A stretch of 64,000 nucleotides of DNA from Blastococcus haudaquaticus (GCF_900230285.1 NZ_OCNK01000001.1:558001-622000), one strand, 5' to 3'. Shown: positions 52,455 through 63,066, counted from the stretch's first letter. Notes: generated from the sequence alone by a model not told the origin. A program made the numbers and translations.

Positions 52455-52647
52455 GTCCGGTCCAACGCGACGGCGGCGGACGCCGTTCCCCGCACCGTTG
52501 CCGCCCGCACCTCGTCGGGATGAGGCACGGGGCAGCGGAATGAGGCATGACCCGGCCCTGTTAGGGCACCCCAAGAAGGCGTGTCCGGATGCACACCCCG
52601 GCCGCGGACACACGCACGTAACCTCGGCCGGTGGAGGTACACCACTC

Positions 52648-54633
52648 ATGACTGCGATCGAACGGCCCGAGACGGCCCCCAGCTCGGCGCCCGGCGGCCT
52701 CGTCAAGAGCGTCGTCGAGCTCGACCGCGTCGTCATCCGGCTCGCCGGTGACTCGGGCGACGGCATGCAGCTGACCGGCAACCGGTTCACGAGCGAGACG
52801 GCGAGCTTCGGCAACGACCTCTCCACGCTGCCCAACTTCCCGGCCGAGATCCGGGCACCCACGGGGACCCTGCCGGGCGTCAGCTCCTTCCAGCTGCACT
52901 TCGCCGACCACGACATCATGACGCCGGGCGACGCACCCGACGTCCTGGTGGCGATGAACCCGGCCGCGCTGAAGGCCAACCTGGTCGACCTCCCCGGCGG
53001 CGGCCTGCTCATCCTCGACTCCGACGAGTTCTCGCCGCGGAACCTGGCGAAGGTCGGGTACGCGTCCAACCCGATCGAGGACGGCTCGCTCGAGGGCTGG
53101 CAGACCGTCAGCGTGCCGCTGACCTCCATGACGACCGACGCCCTCAAGGACTCCGGGCTCGGCAAGAAGGAGGCCGAGCGGTCGAAGAACATGTTCACCC
53201 TCGGCCTGCTGTCCTGGATGTACCACCGGCCCACCGAGGGCACCATCCGCTTCCTCGAGCGGACGTTCCGCCGTAAGCCCGAGATCGCCGCCGCCAACAT
53301 CGCCGCGTTCCGGGCCGGCTACAACTACGGCGAGACGACGGAGGCCTTCGCGGTCTCCTACGAGATCAAGCCCGCCCCGATGGCGCCGGGCCGGTACCGC
53401 AACATCTCGGGCAACACCGCCCTGTCGCTGGGGCTCGTGGCCGCCGGACAGCGGTCCGGTCTGCCGATCTTCCTCGGGGCCTACCCGATCACCCCGGCGT
53501 CGGACATCCTCCACGAGCTGTCCAAGCACAAGTCGTTCAACGTCCGCACCTTCCAGGCCGAGGACGAGATCGCCGGCATCGGCGCCGCCATCGGAGCCTC
53601 CTTCGGCGGGGCGCTCGGCATCACCACGACGTCGGGCCCCGGCGTCTCGCTGAAGTCCGAGGCCATCGGCCTGGCCGTCATGACCGAGCTGCCGCTGGTC
53701 ATCGTCGACGTGCAGCGCGGCGGTCCCTCGACCGGGCTGCCGACCAAGACCGAGCAGTCGGACCTGCTACAGGCGATGTTCGGCCGCAACGGCGAGGCCC
53801 CGGTCCCGGTGATCGCACCCCGCTCCCCCGGCGACTGCTTCGACGCCGCGATCGAGGCGACGCGGATCGCGCTGACCTACCGCACCCCGGTCATGCTGCT
53901 CTCGGACGGCTACCTGGCCAACGGGGCCGAGCCGTGGCAGGTCCCCGACGTCGACCAGCTGCCCGATCTCACCGGGACGGTGAACTTCGCGACCGAGCCG
54001 AACGGTGCGGCGGCCGACGGCGAGGAGGGGGTCTTCCTCCCCTACCTCCGCGACGAGGAGACCCTGGCCCGCGCCTGGGCGGTGCCGGGCACCGCCGGGA
54101 TGCAGCACCGGATCGGCGGGCTCGAGAAGGCCGACCGCACCGGCAACATCTCCTACGACCCGGCCAACCACGACTTCATGACCCGCACCCGGCAGGCCAA
54201 GATCGACGGCATCGCCGCGTCGATCCCCCTGACCGACGTCGAGGACCCGGACGGGAACGCCTCGGTGGCCGTGATCGGCTGGGGGTCGACCTACGGGCCG
54301 ATCGGCGCCGCCTGCCGGCGGATCCGCCGGTCGGGCCGCTCGGTGGCGCAGATCCACCTGCGGCACATCAACCCGATGCCGGCCGACCTCGGCGAGGTCC
54401 TAGGGCGGTACGACCGGGTGATCTGCCCGGAGATGAACCTCGGCCAGCTCTCCCTGCTGCTGCGGGCGAAGTTCCTGGTCGACGTCGAGAGCCACACCCA
54501 GGTCCGCGGTCTGCCCTTCCGGGCCGCCGAGCTGGCCGCGGTGATCCAAGAGGTCATCGACCGCACGAGCGAGCCGGTCGCCCCGCAGGTGGGCGAGGCC
54601 GGCATCACCGCAGGAAACGGAGCAGTCCAGTGA
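52648..54633 (+). CDS. korA: 2-oxoacid:ferredoxin oxidoreductase, alpha subunit (fused gamma-alpha)
   Basis: This 661-residue subunit has an N-terminal gamma-type domain ([20 protein letters not shown]) and then the pyrimidine-binding alpha domain ([38 protein letters not shown]). With KorB it oxidises 2-oxoglutarate to succinyl-CoA using ferredoxin, a common actinobacterial alternative to 2-oxoglutarate dehydrogenase. ATG at 52648 with GGAGGT 10 bases upstream. Its stop overlaps the korB start. The exact 2-oxoacid cannot be told from sequence alone. Confidence 0.93.
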   Translation: MTAIERPETAPSSAPGGLVKSVVELDRVVIRLAGDSGDGMQLTGNRFTSETASFGNDLSTLPNFPAEIRAPTGTLPGVSSFQLHFADHDIMTPGDAPDVLVAMNPAALKANLVDLPGGGLLILDSDEFSPRNLAKVGYASNPIEDGSLEGWQTVSVPLTSMTTDALKDSGLGKKEAERSKNMFTLGLLSWMYHRPTEGTIRFLERTFRRKPEIAAANIAAFRAGYNYGETTEAFAVSYEIKPAPMAPGRYRNISGNTALSLGLVAAGQRSGLPIFLGAYPITPASDILHELSKHKSFNVRTFQAEDEIAGIGAAIGASFGGALGITTTSGPGVSLKSEAIGLAVMTELPLVIVDVQRGGPSTGLPTKTEQSDLLQAMFGRNGEAPVPVIAPRSPGDCFDAAIEATRIALTYRTPVMLLSDGYLANGAEPWQVPDVDQLPDLTGTVNFATEPNGAAADGEEGVFLPYLRDEETLARAWAVPGTAGMQHRIGGLEKADRTGNISYDPANHDFMTRTRQAKIDGIAASIPLTDVEDPDGNASVAVIGWGSTYGPIGAACRRIRRSGRSVAQIHLRHINPMPADLGEVLGRYDRVICPEMNLGQLSLLLRAKFLVDVESHTQVRGLPFRAAELAAVIQEVIDRTSEPVAPQVGEAGITAGNGAVQ

Positions 54634-55721
54634 CCACCGTCGAACTCGGCATGCCTGCCGAGGGTCCGATCGCCGACGCGGTCGCTGCCTCGGTCGCGAC
54701 GCAGGGCCCCAAGCAGACAGAGCTCAAGGCCAAGGACATGAAGACCGACCAGGAGGTGCGCTGGTGCCCCGGGTGCGGTGACTACGTCATCCTCAACGCG
54801 GTCCAGAGCTTCCTGCCCAGCCTCGGCATCGCCCGCGAGGACATGGTCATCGTGTCCGGCATCGGCTGCTCGTCGCGCTTCCCGTACTACCTGAACACCT
54901 ACGGGATGCACTCGATCCACGGCCGCGCCCCGGCCATCGCGACCGGCCTGGCCGCGTCGCGTCCGGACCTGTCGGTGTGGGTGGTGACCGGGGACGGCGA
55001 TGCGCTGTCCATCGGCGGCAACCACCTGATCCACGCGCTGCGCCGGAACGTCAACATGACGATCCTGCTGTTCAACAACCGGATCTACGGCCTGACCAAG
55101 GGCCAGTACTCCCCCACCTCCGAGGTCGGGAAGGTCACCAAGTCCACCCCGATGGGCTCGCTGGACCACCCGTTCAACCCTGTCTCGCTGGCGATCGGCG
55201 CCGACGCGACGTTCGTGGGCCGGGCGATGGACTCCGACCGCAAGGGCCTGACCGAGGTGCTGCGCCAGGCCGCCGAGCACCAGGGGACCTCGCTGGTGGA
55301 GATCTACCAGAACTGCAACATCTTCAACGACGGCGCGTTCGAGCTGCTGAAGGACCCGGCCACGGGCACGCAGTGGTCGATCCCGCTGGTGCACGGCGAG
55401 CCGCTGGTCTTCGGCCCCGACGGCGCCTCCTGCGTGGTCCGCGACGACTTCGGCGGGCTGCGGATCGCCGAGACCAACCAGGTGGACGCGTCGGAGATCG
55501 TGGTGCACGACGCGCACCGCGAGAACCCGGCCTACGCGTTCGCGCTGTCCCGGCTCTCCAGCCAGGACCTGCGCTACACCCCGATGGGCGTCTTCCGGTC
55601 GGTGCGCAAGCCCACCTACGACGCCATGATGACCGAGCAGCTCGACGTCGCCCGCGTGCAGGAGCCGGCCGACCTCGGCGCCCTGCTCGCCGGCGGCGAC
55701 ACGTGGGAGGTCAAGGCCTGA
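54630..55721 (+). CDS. korB: 2-oxoacid:ferredoxin oxidoreductase, beta subunit
   Basis: This 363-residue thiamine-diphosphate subunit has VRWCPGCGDYVILNAVQSF with cluster cysteines, GIGCSSRFPYYLNTYGMHSI, the TPP/Mg motif GDGDALSIGGNH, and FNNRIYGLTKGQYSPTS. The GTG at 54630 overlaps the korA stop (GTGA). Together KorA and KorB make a complete enzyme; the ferredoxin partner is not in the window. A hairpin repeat separates it from the convergent lipoprotein gene. Confidence 0.95.
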   Translation: MTTVELGMPAEGPIADAVAASVATQGPKQTELKAKDMKTDQEVRWCPGCGDYVILNAVQSFLPSLGIAREDMVIVSGIGCSSRFPYYLNTYGMHSIHGRAPAIATGLAASRPDLSVWVVTGDGDALSIGGNHLIHALRRNVNMTILLFNNRIYGLTKGQYSPTSEVGKVTKSTPMGSLDHPFNPVSLAIGADATFVGRAMDSDRKGLTEVLRQAAEHQGTSLVEIYQNCNIFNDGAFELLKDPATGTQWSIPLVHGEPLVFGPDGASCVVRDDFGGLRIAETNQVDASEIVVHDAHRENPAYAFALSRLSSQDLRYTPMGVFRSVRKPTYDAMMTEQLDVARVQEPADLGALLAGGDTWEVKA

Positions 55722-55724
55722 GGG

Positions 55725-55779
55725 AGGACCTCGTCCTCCCCACCCCCTGCACGCTCGGGGCGGGACCCGGGACGAGGCC
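55725..55779. repeat. Dispersed hairpin repeat, copy 6, between convergent genes
   Basis: AGGACCTCGTCC at 55725 pairs with GGGACGAGGCCT at 55769, and the GGTCCT end is read on the minus strand. It fills the 58-base gap between korB and the next lipoprotein gene and would act on both. Confidence 0.6.
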
Positions 55780-56904
55780 TCAGCGGGGTGTGACCCGCAT
55801 GAGCTGGTCCTCCCCGCCTCCGTTGTCGGTGGTCAGGTACAGGGCACCGTCGTTCCCCTGGACGACGCTCCGGAGCCGCCCGCCGACGCCCTCGAGCTCG
55901 GGGATCCGGAACTGCTCCTGCAGGGCGCCGTCGTCGTCGAGGCGCAGCGCCAGCACGCCCTGCTCCTTGAGCAGGGCGACGAGCAGCAGTCCCTCGTAGT
56001 CGCCCCACTCCTCGCCCTCGAGGAACGTCGCCCCGCTGGTGGCCAGCGTCGGCGCCCCCGAGGACCACACCGCGGCGACGGCACCGACGATCGCCGGATC
56101 GGTCATGGGCACGCTCTCGTCGTAGCTCCCGTCGCCGTCGGGGTCCCAGCCGTAGTTGGCGCCGTCCCGCAGGAGGTTCACCTCGTCGTCCCGGTCGGGG
56201 CCGTGCTCGACGGCGAACACCTGGTTCGTCCCCGGGCGCACCGCCAGGCCCTGCACGTTGCGGTGGCCCAGGGTGAGCACCTGCCGCTCACCGGTGGCCG
56301 GGTCGACGCGGAGGACCTTCCCGCCGAGCGACCGGGGGTCCTGCGGCACGCTGCCGTCGGCGGTGTCACCGGTGCCCACCAGCAGCGTGCCGTCCGGCGC
56401 GAACCGCAGCCGGCAGCCGCCGTGCCGGCCCGAGCGGTCGTTCAGCGGGATGCCGCCCACCAGCGGGTCCGCCACCCGCGTCGCCGAGGACCAGTCCGGC
56501 GCGGCGGTCCAGGCCACCACGACGATCTCGCCGTCCTGGCTGCCCTGGCAGCTGTAGAACCGGCGGTTGTCCGCGAAGGACGGGTCCAGCTCCAGGCCCA
56601 TGAGGCCGGTCTCGCCGTCGGCGAAGAGGTCACCGAGGTCCGCGTCGACCGCCCGTGCGCCGTCGTCGAGCACGGCGGTGAACCCGCCGCCCCGCTCGTC
56701 GACCAGGAGGGTCCCGTCCGGGGCCTGGACCACGTCCCACGGGTGATCGAGCCCGTCGGCGACGACCGCCACCTCCAGAGCGGGCGCCCCCGCGGACGGC
56801 GTCGTGCCGGAGGCCGCCGGAGGAGCGCCGGCCACGTCGGGCTGCTCCGTCGAGCACCCCGCTGCCAGCAGCACCAGCACGGCCAGGCCGGCAAGGGTCC
56901 GCAT
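55780..56904 (-). CDS. PQQ-type sugar dehydrogenase-like lipoprotein
   Basis: This 374-residue protein begins MRTLAGLAVLVLLAAGCSTE, a lipoprotein signal with Cys17. A six-bladed soluble glucose dehydrogenase-like beta-propeller follows: LDHPWDVVQAPDGTLLVDER, GLMGLELDPSFADNRRFY and LTLGHRNVQGLAVRPGTNQVF. The histidine-rich catalytic site (LGHRN) fits the Gdh/L-sorbosone dehydrogenase family; whether PQQ is bound is unknown. Start taken at the ATG at 56904; an ATG at 56916 is possible but lies almost on top of the only GAGGG. It follows the prenyl synthase gene by about 16 bases. Confidence 0.85.
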   Translation of the reverse strand: MRTLAGLAVLVLLAAGCSTEQPDVAGAPPAASGTTPSAGAPALEVAVVADGLDHPWDVVQAPDGTLLVDERGGGFTAVLDDGARAVDADLGDLFADGETGLMGLELDPSFADNRRFYSCQGSQDGEIVVVAWTAAPDWSSATRVADPLVGGIPLNDRSGRHGGCRLRFAPDGTLLVGTGDTADGSVPQDPRSLGGKVLRVDPATGERQVLTLGHRNVQGLAVRPGTNQVFAVEHGPDRDDEVNLLRDGANYGWDPDGDGSYDESVPMTDPAIVGAVAAVWSSGAPTLATSGATFLEGEEWGDYEGLLLVALLKEQGVLALRLDDDGALQEQFRIPELEGVGGRLRSVVQGNDGALYLTTDNGGGEDQLMRVTPR

Positions 56905-56920
56905 GGGGGCCAGCATGCCC

Positions 56921-57997
56921 TCAGCTGGTGCGCGTCACCACGTAGTCGCAGAGCGCGGACAGTGCGTCCCGCACGTCGCCGGCCGGCACGCCCGCCAGCC
57001 GGGCGCGGCCGCGGTCGGCGTACTGCGCCAGCACCGCGTTGGCGCGCTCCAGCGCCGCGGACGAGCGCAGCAGCTCCAGGGCCTCGGCGTGCTCGTCGTC
57101 GTCGGTGACCGGGCGGGCGACCAGCTCACGCAGCCGAGCCTCGGCGGGGTCGTCGCCGGCCAGGGCGAACAGCGCCGGCAGCGTGGCGATCCCCTCGCGC
57201 AGGTCGGTCCCGGGCAGCTTCCCGGAGGTGCCGCCCTGGCTGACGATGTCGAGCAGGTCGTCCGACAGCTGGAAGGCGACGCCGACCTCCTCGCCGAACG
57301 CGGTCAGCTCACGGACGAGGGACTCGTCGAGCCCGGCGAACCGCGCCCCGAAGCGAGCCGAGGTGGCGACCAGCGAGCCGGTCTTGTCCGCGAGGACGTC
57401 GAGGTAGTGCGCGATCGGGTCGGCGCCGGGCTTCGGGCCGACGGTCTCCATGATCTGCCCGGTGACGAGCCGCTCGAAGGTCTGCGCCTGGATGCGCACC
57501 GCCTCCGGTCCGAGGTCGGCCAGCAGGTCCGAGGCCCGCGCGAAGAGCAGGTCGCCGGTCAGGATGGCGATGCTGTTGGTCCACCGGCTGTTGGCGCTGG
57601 GCGCCCCGCGCCGCACGACGGCCTCGTCCATGACGTCGTCGTGGTACAGCGTGGCGAGGTGGGTCAGCTCGCAGACGACGGCGGCCTCGGTGACCCCGGG
57701 CGCCTCCGGGTCGCCGAGCTGGGCGGCCAGCAGCGCCAGCATCGGGCGGAACCGCTTGCCCCCGGCGGACATGAGGTGCCCGGCCGCCTCGCTGATGAAG
57801 GCGTGCTCGCTGCCGACCGCCTGGGCGAGCGCGGACTCGACCCGGGCGAGCCCCTCGGCCATCGCGGCACCGAGCTCGCCCTCGGGCAGCCAGGGGCCGA
57901 TGGTGGACGCTGGCGTGGAGATCCGGCGGTACCCCTGGAGGCTGCCGCCCTGGAACTCGGGAATGGTGCCCTTGTCTGCGGCACGGGCTCCGGTCAT
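56921..57997 (-). CDS. Long-chain polyprenyl diphosphate synthase
   Basis: This 358-residue trans-prenyltransferase has the first aspartate motif D120-D121-V-M-D124 in HDDVMDEAVVRRG and the second D246-D247-L-L-D250 in QLSDDLLDI; GGKRFRPML binds the pyrophosphate. It condenses isopentenyl diphosphate with an allylic starter, most likely for the menaquinone side chain. This fits its place directly behind nuoN, sharing one base with its stop (TGATG). Chain length cannot be read with confidence. Confidence 0.9.
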   Translation of the reverse strand: MTGARAADKGTIPEFQGGSLQGYRRISTPASTIGPWLPEGELGAAMAEGLARVESALAQAVGSEHAFISEAAGHLMSAGGKRFRPMLALLAAQLGDPEAPGVTEAAVVCELTHLATLYHDDVMDEAVVRRGAPSANSRWTNSIAILTGDLLFARASDLLADLGPEAVRIQAQTFERLVTGQIMETVGPKPGADPIAHYLDVLADKTGSLVATSARFGARFAGLDESLVRELTAFGEEVGVAFQLSDDLLDIVSQGGTSGKLPGTDLREGIATLPALFALAGDDPAEARLRELVARPVTDDDEHAEALELLRSSAALERANAVLAQYADRGRARLAGVPAGDVRDALSALCDYVVTRTS

Positions 57998-59553
57998 CAA
58001 CCGACGAAGATAGCCGCGCGCTCGGCCAGGTCGAGCACCGACCCGGGCACGATGCCCAGCGCCAGCGTGGCCGTGGCGGTGATGGCCAGCACGATGGTGG
58101 TGGGCATGCCCGGCACCCCGACCGTCGGCCCCTGCCCCCGTTCGGCGCCGGCCGGCGGCGAGAAGTACATGAGCACGATGACCCGCAGGTAGAAGAAGGC
58201 GGCAACCGCGCTCGCGAGCAGGGCGACCAGGGCCAGCGGCCAGGCACCCTCCTCGATCGCCGCCCGGAACACCGCGAACTTCCCGGTGAAGCCGGCGGTC
58301 AGCGGGATGCCGGCCAGCGCCAGCAGGAACAGCGTCATCACCGCGGCGACCAGCGGGGAGCGGGACGCGAGCCCCGCCCACTGCGACAGGTGCGTGGCCT
58401 CGCCGTCTCCGTCGCGCACGAGGGTCAGGACGGCGAAGGCGCCCAGCGTCGTCAGCCCGTAGGTGAGCAGGTAGAACATCGTCGCCGCCAGGCCCGAGCC
58501 GTCGCCGGCCGCACCCAGACCGATGACGCCGGTGAGGAGGAAACCGGCGTGCGCGATCGAGGAGTAGGCCAGCATCCGCTTGAGGTCGGTCTGCGTCAGC
58601 CCGAGGACGGCGCCCACGACCATCGAGACGATCGCCACCGCGTAGACCAGCGGCCGCCACGTCCACTCGGCGGTGCCGAAGGCGACGTAGAGCAGCCGCA
58701 GGATGGCCCCGAACGCGGCCACCTTGGTGCACGCCGCCATGAAGGCCGTCACGGGCGTCGGGGCGCCCTGGTAGACGTCCGGCGTCCAGGTGTGGAACGG
58801 CGCGACGCTGGCCTTGAAGAGCAGGCCGACGACGAGCAGCGCCAGCCCGAGCACGAGCAGCACGTCGGTGCCGCCGGCGAGGCTGGCCGAGCGGATGTCG
58901 CCCAGCCGGACGCTGCCGGTGGCGCCGTAGACGAGCGCCAGCCCGTACAGGAAGAACGCCGACGCGAAGGCACCCAGCAGGAAGTACTTGACCGCCGCCT
59001 CCTGGGAGAGCAGCCGGCGCCGGCGGGCCAGGCCGCTGATCAGGTACAGCGGCAGGCTGAGCACCTCGAGCGCCACGAACATGATCAGCAGGTCGTTCGC
59101 GGCGACGAACAGCATCATGCCGCCGATGGCGAAGGTCGCCAGGGGGTAGACCTCGGTCTGCACCCGCTGCACGGTGAGCAGTTCCCGGTCGCGCGGGCTG
59201 CCCGCCGGCACCGCGGCCGACACCACGAACGCCGACCGTGCCGGGTCCAGGGCGCGCTCGGCGAACAGCAGCAGCGACAACGCCCCGAGCCCCGCGATGG
59301 TCGCCTGCAGGAACAGCGCGGGGCCGTCGACCGCGAGTGCACCGGCCGCGGTGATCTCCCGCTCGAAGTCGACGGTCAGAAGCAGGGTGGTGACCAGCGC
59401 GCCGAGCGTGCCCACGAGCGCGACCGTCACCTGCACCGGGTGCCGGCTCTCGCGTGGCCAGAACGCCTCGACGAGCACGCCGATGCACGCCGCGCCGAAG
59501 ACGAACAGCAGCGGCGCCAGCGCGGCGAGCGAGAGGTCGGGTGCCTCGATCAC
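57997..59553 (-). CDS. nuoN: NADH-quinone oxidoreductase subunit N
   Basis: This 518-residue antiporter-like membrane subunit has about 14 helices. It includes LALVGTL-type helices, PFHTWTPDVYQGAPTPVTAF with the conserved region near the proton channel, and LTQTDLKRMLAYSSIAHAGF with the channel lysine. The ATG at 59553 overlaps the nuoM stop by four bases. It is the last gene of the complex I operon here and is coupled to the prenyl synthase. Confidence 0.95.
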   Translation of the reverse strand: MIEAPDLSLAALAPLLFVFGAACIGVLVEAFWPRESRHPVQVTVALVGTLGALVTTLLLTVDFEREITAAGALAVDGPALFLQATIAGLGALSLLLFAERALDPARSAFVVSAAVPAGSPRDRELLTVQRVQTEVYPLATFAIGGMMLFVAANDLLIMFVALEVLSLPLYLISGLARRRRLLSQEAAVKYFLLGAFASAFFLYGLALVYGATGSVRLGDIRSASLAGGTDVLLVLGLALLVVGLLFKASVAPFHTWTPDVYQGAPTPVTAFMAACTKVAAFGAILRLLYVAFGTAEWTWRPLVYAVAIVSMVVGAVLGLTQTDLKRMLAYSSIAHAGFLLTGVIGLGAAGDGSGLAATMFYLLTYGLTTLGAFAVLTLVRDGDGEATHLSQWAGLASRSPLVAAVMTLFLLALAGIPLTAGFTGKFAVFRAAIEEGAWPLALVALLASAVAAFFYLRVIVLMYFSPPAGAERGQGPTVGVPGMPTTIVLAITATATLALGIVPGSVLDLAERAAIFVG

Positions 59554-61124
59554 TGGTCGATCCCTCCGAGGTCGTCCATGGTGGCGCTGACGGCCGGCTC
59601 GATGACGTCGAGCAGCGGCTGCGGGTAGACGCCGAGGGCGATGATCAGCGCGACGAGCGGCGTCACCACGGCCAGCTCGCGTCGGCTGAGGTCGAGCACG
59701 CGCAGCGAGCGACGGGGGGCCGTGAGCACGGCCGTCGCCCCACCGGTGCCGGGCGCCGGTTCCGCGGGGTCCTCCTGCAGCAGCACCCCGCGGGCCGGGC
59801 CGTGCATCGTGCGCTGGTACATCAGCAGGATGTAGAGCGCGGCCAGGATGATCCCGACGGTGGCGATGATCGTGAACACCGGCTCCTCCGGAAACGAGCC
59901 GATGAGCACCAGGAACTCGCTCACGAAGCTGTTGGTGCCGGGCAGGGCCAACGAGGCGAGGCCGGCGACGAGGAAGGCGCCCGCCAGCAGTGGTGCCTTC
60001 GCCGCGACGCCGCCGTAGTCGCCGATCTGCCGGGAGCCGCCCCGGGCGATGAGCATCCCGACGACCAGGAACAGCAGGCCGGTCGCGATGCCGTGGTTGA
60101 CCATGTACAGCACCGCACCCGTGGCCGCCTCGGTGGTGAAGGCGAAGATGCCCAGCGCGATGAAGCCGAAGTGCGAGATGGACGTGTAGGAGACCAGCCG
60201 CTTCATGTCGCTCTGGCCCATGGCCAGCAGCGCCGCGTAGAGGATGCCGACCACCGCGAGCACCAGCACGAACGGCGCGAAGAACCGGGAGGCGTCGGGG
60301 AACAGCGGCAGGCAGTAGCGCAGGAAGCCGAACGTGCCGACCTTGTCCAGCACGCCCACCAGCAGCACCGCCCCGCCGATGGGAGCCTCGGAACCCGAGT
60401 CGGGCAGCCAGGTGTGGAAGGGCACCAGCGGCGCCTTGATCGCGAAGGCGATGAAGAAGCCCAGGAACAACAGCTTCTGCACGCCGGGGTCGATGTCGAG
60501 CTGGCGCAGGGCGTCGAAGGCGAAGGTGCCCTCGCCCAGCTGGCTGTTGCTCACCACGTAGAGCCCGATGACGGCGGCGAGCATGATCAACCCGCCGACC
60601 AGGCTGTAGAGGAAGAACTTCACCGCCGCGTACTGCCGGCGGGGTCCGCCGAAGCTTCCGATGATGAAGTACATCGGGACGAGCATCGCCTCGAAGAACA
60701 CGTAGAAGAGGAAGACGTCGGTCGCCGCGAAGACGCCGACCATCATCGCCTCGAGCAGCAGCAGCCAGGCGAAGTACGCCTTCATCGACCGTTGCTCGGG
60801 CAGCTCGTCGTTCCAGGACGCCCCGATCACCACGGGGACCAGCACGCCGATGAGCAGCAGCATCACCAGGGCGATGCCGTCGATCCCGAGGGCGAAGGAG
60901 ACCCCGAAGTCCTCGATCCAGGTCACCGAGCTGGTGAGCTGGAAGCGGTCACCGCCGGTGTCGAACGCGATCGCCGTGAGGACGGCGAGCAGCAGGACGA
61001 CGAGGCTGACGCCGAGCGCCACCTGCTTCGCCAGCAGGTCGCGGCCCTTGGGCAGCGCCGCGACGACGGCCGCACCGACCGCGGGGACCGCGATCATCAG
61101 CAGGAGCCAGGGGAAGTCGGTCAC
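59550..61124 (-). CDS. nuoM: NADH-quinone oxidoreductase subunit M
   Basis: This 524-residue antiporter-like subunit has about 14 helices. PLVPFHTWLPDSGSEAPIGG and GQSDMKRLVSYTSISHFGFI mark the proton channel with its lysines, and FFEAMLVPMYFIIGSFGGPR the conserved glutamate. ATG at 61124, 34 bases after nuoL. It pumps protons in the membrane arm of complex I. Confidence 0.96.
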   Translation of the reverse strand: MTDFPWLLLMIAVPAVGAAVVAALPKGRDLLAKQVALGVSLVVLLLAVLTAIAFDTGGDRFQLTSSVTWIEDFGVSFALGIDGIALVMLLLIGVLVPVVIGASWNDELPEQRSMKAYFAWLLLLEAMMVGVFAATDVFLFYVFFEAMLVPMYFIIGSFGGPRRQYAAVKFFLYSLVGGLIMLAAVIGLYVVSNSQLGEGTFAFDALRQLDIDPGVQKLLFLGFFIAFAIKAPLVPFHTWLPDSGSEAPIGGAVLLVGVLDKVGTFGFLRYCLPLFPDASRFFAPFVLVLAVVGILYAALLAMGQSDMKRLVSYTSISHFGFIALGIFAFTTEAATGAVLYMVNHGIATGLLFLVVGMLIARGGSRQIGDYGGVAAKAPLLAGAFLVAGLASLALPGTNSFVSEFLVLIGSFPEEPVFTIIATVGIILAALYILLMYQRTMHGPARGVLLQEDPAEPAPGTGGATAVLTAPRRSLRVLDLSRRELAVVTPLVALIIALGVYPQPLLDVIEPAVSATMDDLGGIDQ

Positions 61125-61158
61125 CGTCGGGGTGCCTTTCGCTCGCGAGGGACGCTGC

Positions 61159-63066
61159 TCATCCCGCCGTCACCGCCAGGAGAGCGCCCGCGACCAGCAC
61201 GGCGCCGCCGAGCATCCCGAGGGCGTAGGTGCGCACGAAGCCGGTCTGCGCCCGGCCGAGCCGGGACGACGAGCCGCCGAGCGTGGCGGCCAGCCCGTTG
61301 ACGGCGCCGTCGACCCCGCGGTTGTCCACCCAGACCAGTGCCCGCGTGAGCCACTGGCCGGGGCGCATGAACAGCGACTCGTTGATCGTGTCGGCGTAGA
61401 GGGCGTTGCGGGCGGCACGGGTCACCGGGGAGACCCGCACCGGCGCGGTCACCGGTACCTCGCGCCGGCCGACGAACAGCCAGGCGGCGAGCACGCCGAG
61501 CAGCATGATCACGGTCAGCGCGATGCCGATGGTGGCCGGGGCGATGACGTGCGCGGCCTCCTCGGGCTCGCCGAACACCGGCTCCAGCCAGTCGCTCAGC
61601 GGGAAGATGGAGACCAGCAGCGCACCGGAGAAGACCGAGCCGACGGCGAGCACCACCATCGGCGCCGTCATCACCGACGGCGACTCGTGCGGGTGCACCC
61701 CCTCCTCCCAGCGGGCCCGGCCGAAGAAGGTCATGAGCATCAGCCGGGTCATGTAGAAGGCGGTGAGCCCGGCGGCGAGGACGGCGATCCCGCCGGTCGT
61801 CCAGCCGAGCCAGTCGTCCCGGTCGAACGTGGCCTCGATGATCGCGTCCTTGGTGAAGTACCCCGACAGGAACGGGAAGCCGATCAGCGCGAGGTAGCCC
61901 AGTCCGAAGGTGACGAAGGTGACCGGGAGCTTCTTCCACAGCCCGCCGAACCGGCGCATGTCCACCGAGTCGTTCATGGCGTGCATGACCGAGCCCGCGC
62001 CGAGGAACAGCCCGGCCTTGAAGAACCCGTGCGCCAGCAGGTGGGCGAGCCCGGCGACGTAACCGGCCGGGCCCAGCCCGACGGCCAGGAACATGTAGCC
62101 GATCTGGCTGACCGTCGAGTACGCCAGCACCTTCTTGATGTCGTCGTAGGCGCAGCCGGCGATGGCGCCGATGAGGAGCGTCAGCGCCCCGATCGCCATG
62201 ACGACTGTGCGGGCGGTCTCGGTGAGGTCGTAGATCGGCGCGGAGCGTGCGATGAGGTAGACGCCGGCGGTGACCATGGTCGCGGCGTGGATGAGGGCGG
62301 AGACCGGGGTCGGACCCTCCATGGCGTCGGGGAGCCACGCCTGCAGCGGGAACTGCCCGGACTTGCCGCAGGCACCGAGCAGGAGCAGCAGCCCGATCGC
62401 GGTGATCGTCCCGCCCGCGAGGGTGCCGACGCCGCCGAAGACGCCGGCGTAGGACGTCGTCCCGAGCTGGGCGAACATGAGGAAGATCGCCAGGGCCAGA
62501 CCGACGTCGCCGACCCGGTTCATGATGAACGCCTTCTTGGCCGCCGTGGCGGCCGCCGGGCGGGTGTACCAGAAGGCGATCAGCAGGTAGGACGCCAGAC
62601 CGACGCCCTCCCAGCCCACGTAGAGCGCCACGAAGCTGTTGCCGAGGACGAGCAGCAGCATCGCGGCGACGAACAGGTTCAGGTAGGCGAAGAACCGGCG
62701 GCGCGCGGGGTCGTGCGCCATGTAGCCGATCGAGTAGACGTGGATCAGCGAGCCGACGCCGGTGATGAGCAGGGCGAAGATCGCCGACAGCGGGTCGAAC
62801 AGCAGCCCGGCGCGCACGTCGAGGTCGCCGGTGGAGATGAACGTGAACAGGTCCACGTCGGCCGACCGCTCCTCGAGCCCGGCCAGCTGGAACGTGCACA
62901 GCAGCGCGAGCACGAACGCGGCGACGACGGTCGCCGTCCCGAGCAGGTGGCCCCAGCGGTCGGTGCGCCGGCCGCCCAGCAGCAGCACCGCGGCGCCGGC
63001 GAGCGGCAGCGCGATCAGCAGCCAGGAGGCGCCGAGCAACCCCTCGGCGGGCAGAACTTCAGACAC
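61159..63066 (-). CDS. nuoL: NADH-quinone oxidoreductase subunit L
   Basis: This 635-residue subunit is the largest antiporter-like subunit, with 16 or more helices including a long lateral helix. FPLQAWLPDAMEGPTPVSAL and CAYDDIKKVLAYSTVSQIGY are the channel motifs. FKAGLFLGAGSVMHAMNDS and the distal C-terminal region around LFMRPGQWLTRALVW follow. ATG at 63066, 19 bases after nuoK. Confidence 0.97.
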   Translation of the reverse strand: MSEVLPAEGLLGASWLLIALPLAGAAVLLLGGRRTDRWGHLLGTATVVAAFVLALLCTFQLAGLEERSADVDLFTFISTGDLDVRAGLLFDPLSAIFALLITGVGSLIHVYSIGYMAHDPARRRFFAYLNLFVAAMLLLVLGNSFVALYVGWEGVGLASYLLIAFWYTRPAAATAAKKAFIMNRVGDVGLALAIFLMFAQLGTTSYAGVFGGVGTLAGGTITAIGLLLLLGACGKSGQFPLQAWLPDAMEGPTPVSALIHAATMVTAGVYLIARSAPIYDLTETARTVVMAIGALTLLIGAIAGCAYDDIKKVLAYSTVSQIGYMFLAVGLGPAGYVAGLAHLLAHGFFKAGLFLGAGSVMHAMNDSVDMRRFGGLWKKLPVTFVTFGLGYLALIGFPFLSGYFTKDAIIEATFDRDDWLGWTTGGIAVLAAGLTAFYMTRLMLMTFFGRARWEEGVHPHESPSVMTAPMVVLAVGSVFSGALLVSIFPLSDWLEPVFGEPEEAAHVIAPATIGIALTVIMLLGVLAAWLFVGRREVPVTAPVRVSPVTRAARNALYADTINESLFMRPGQWLTRALVWVDNRGVDGAVNGLAATLGGSSSRLGRAQTGFVRTYALGMLGGAVLVAGALLAVTAG

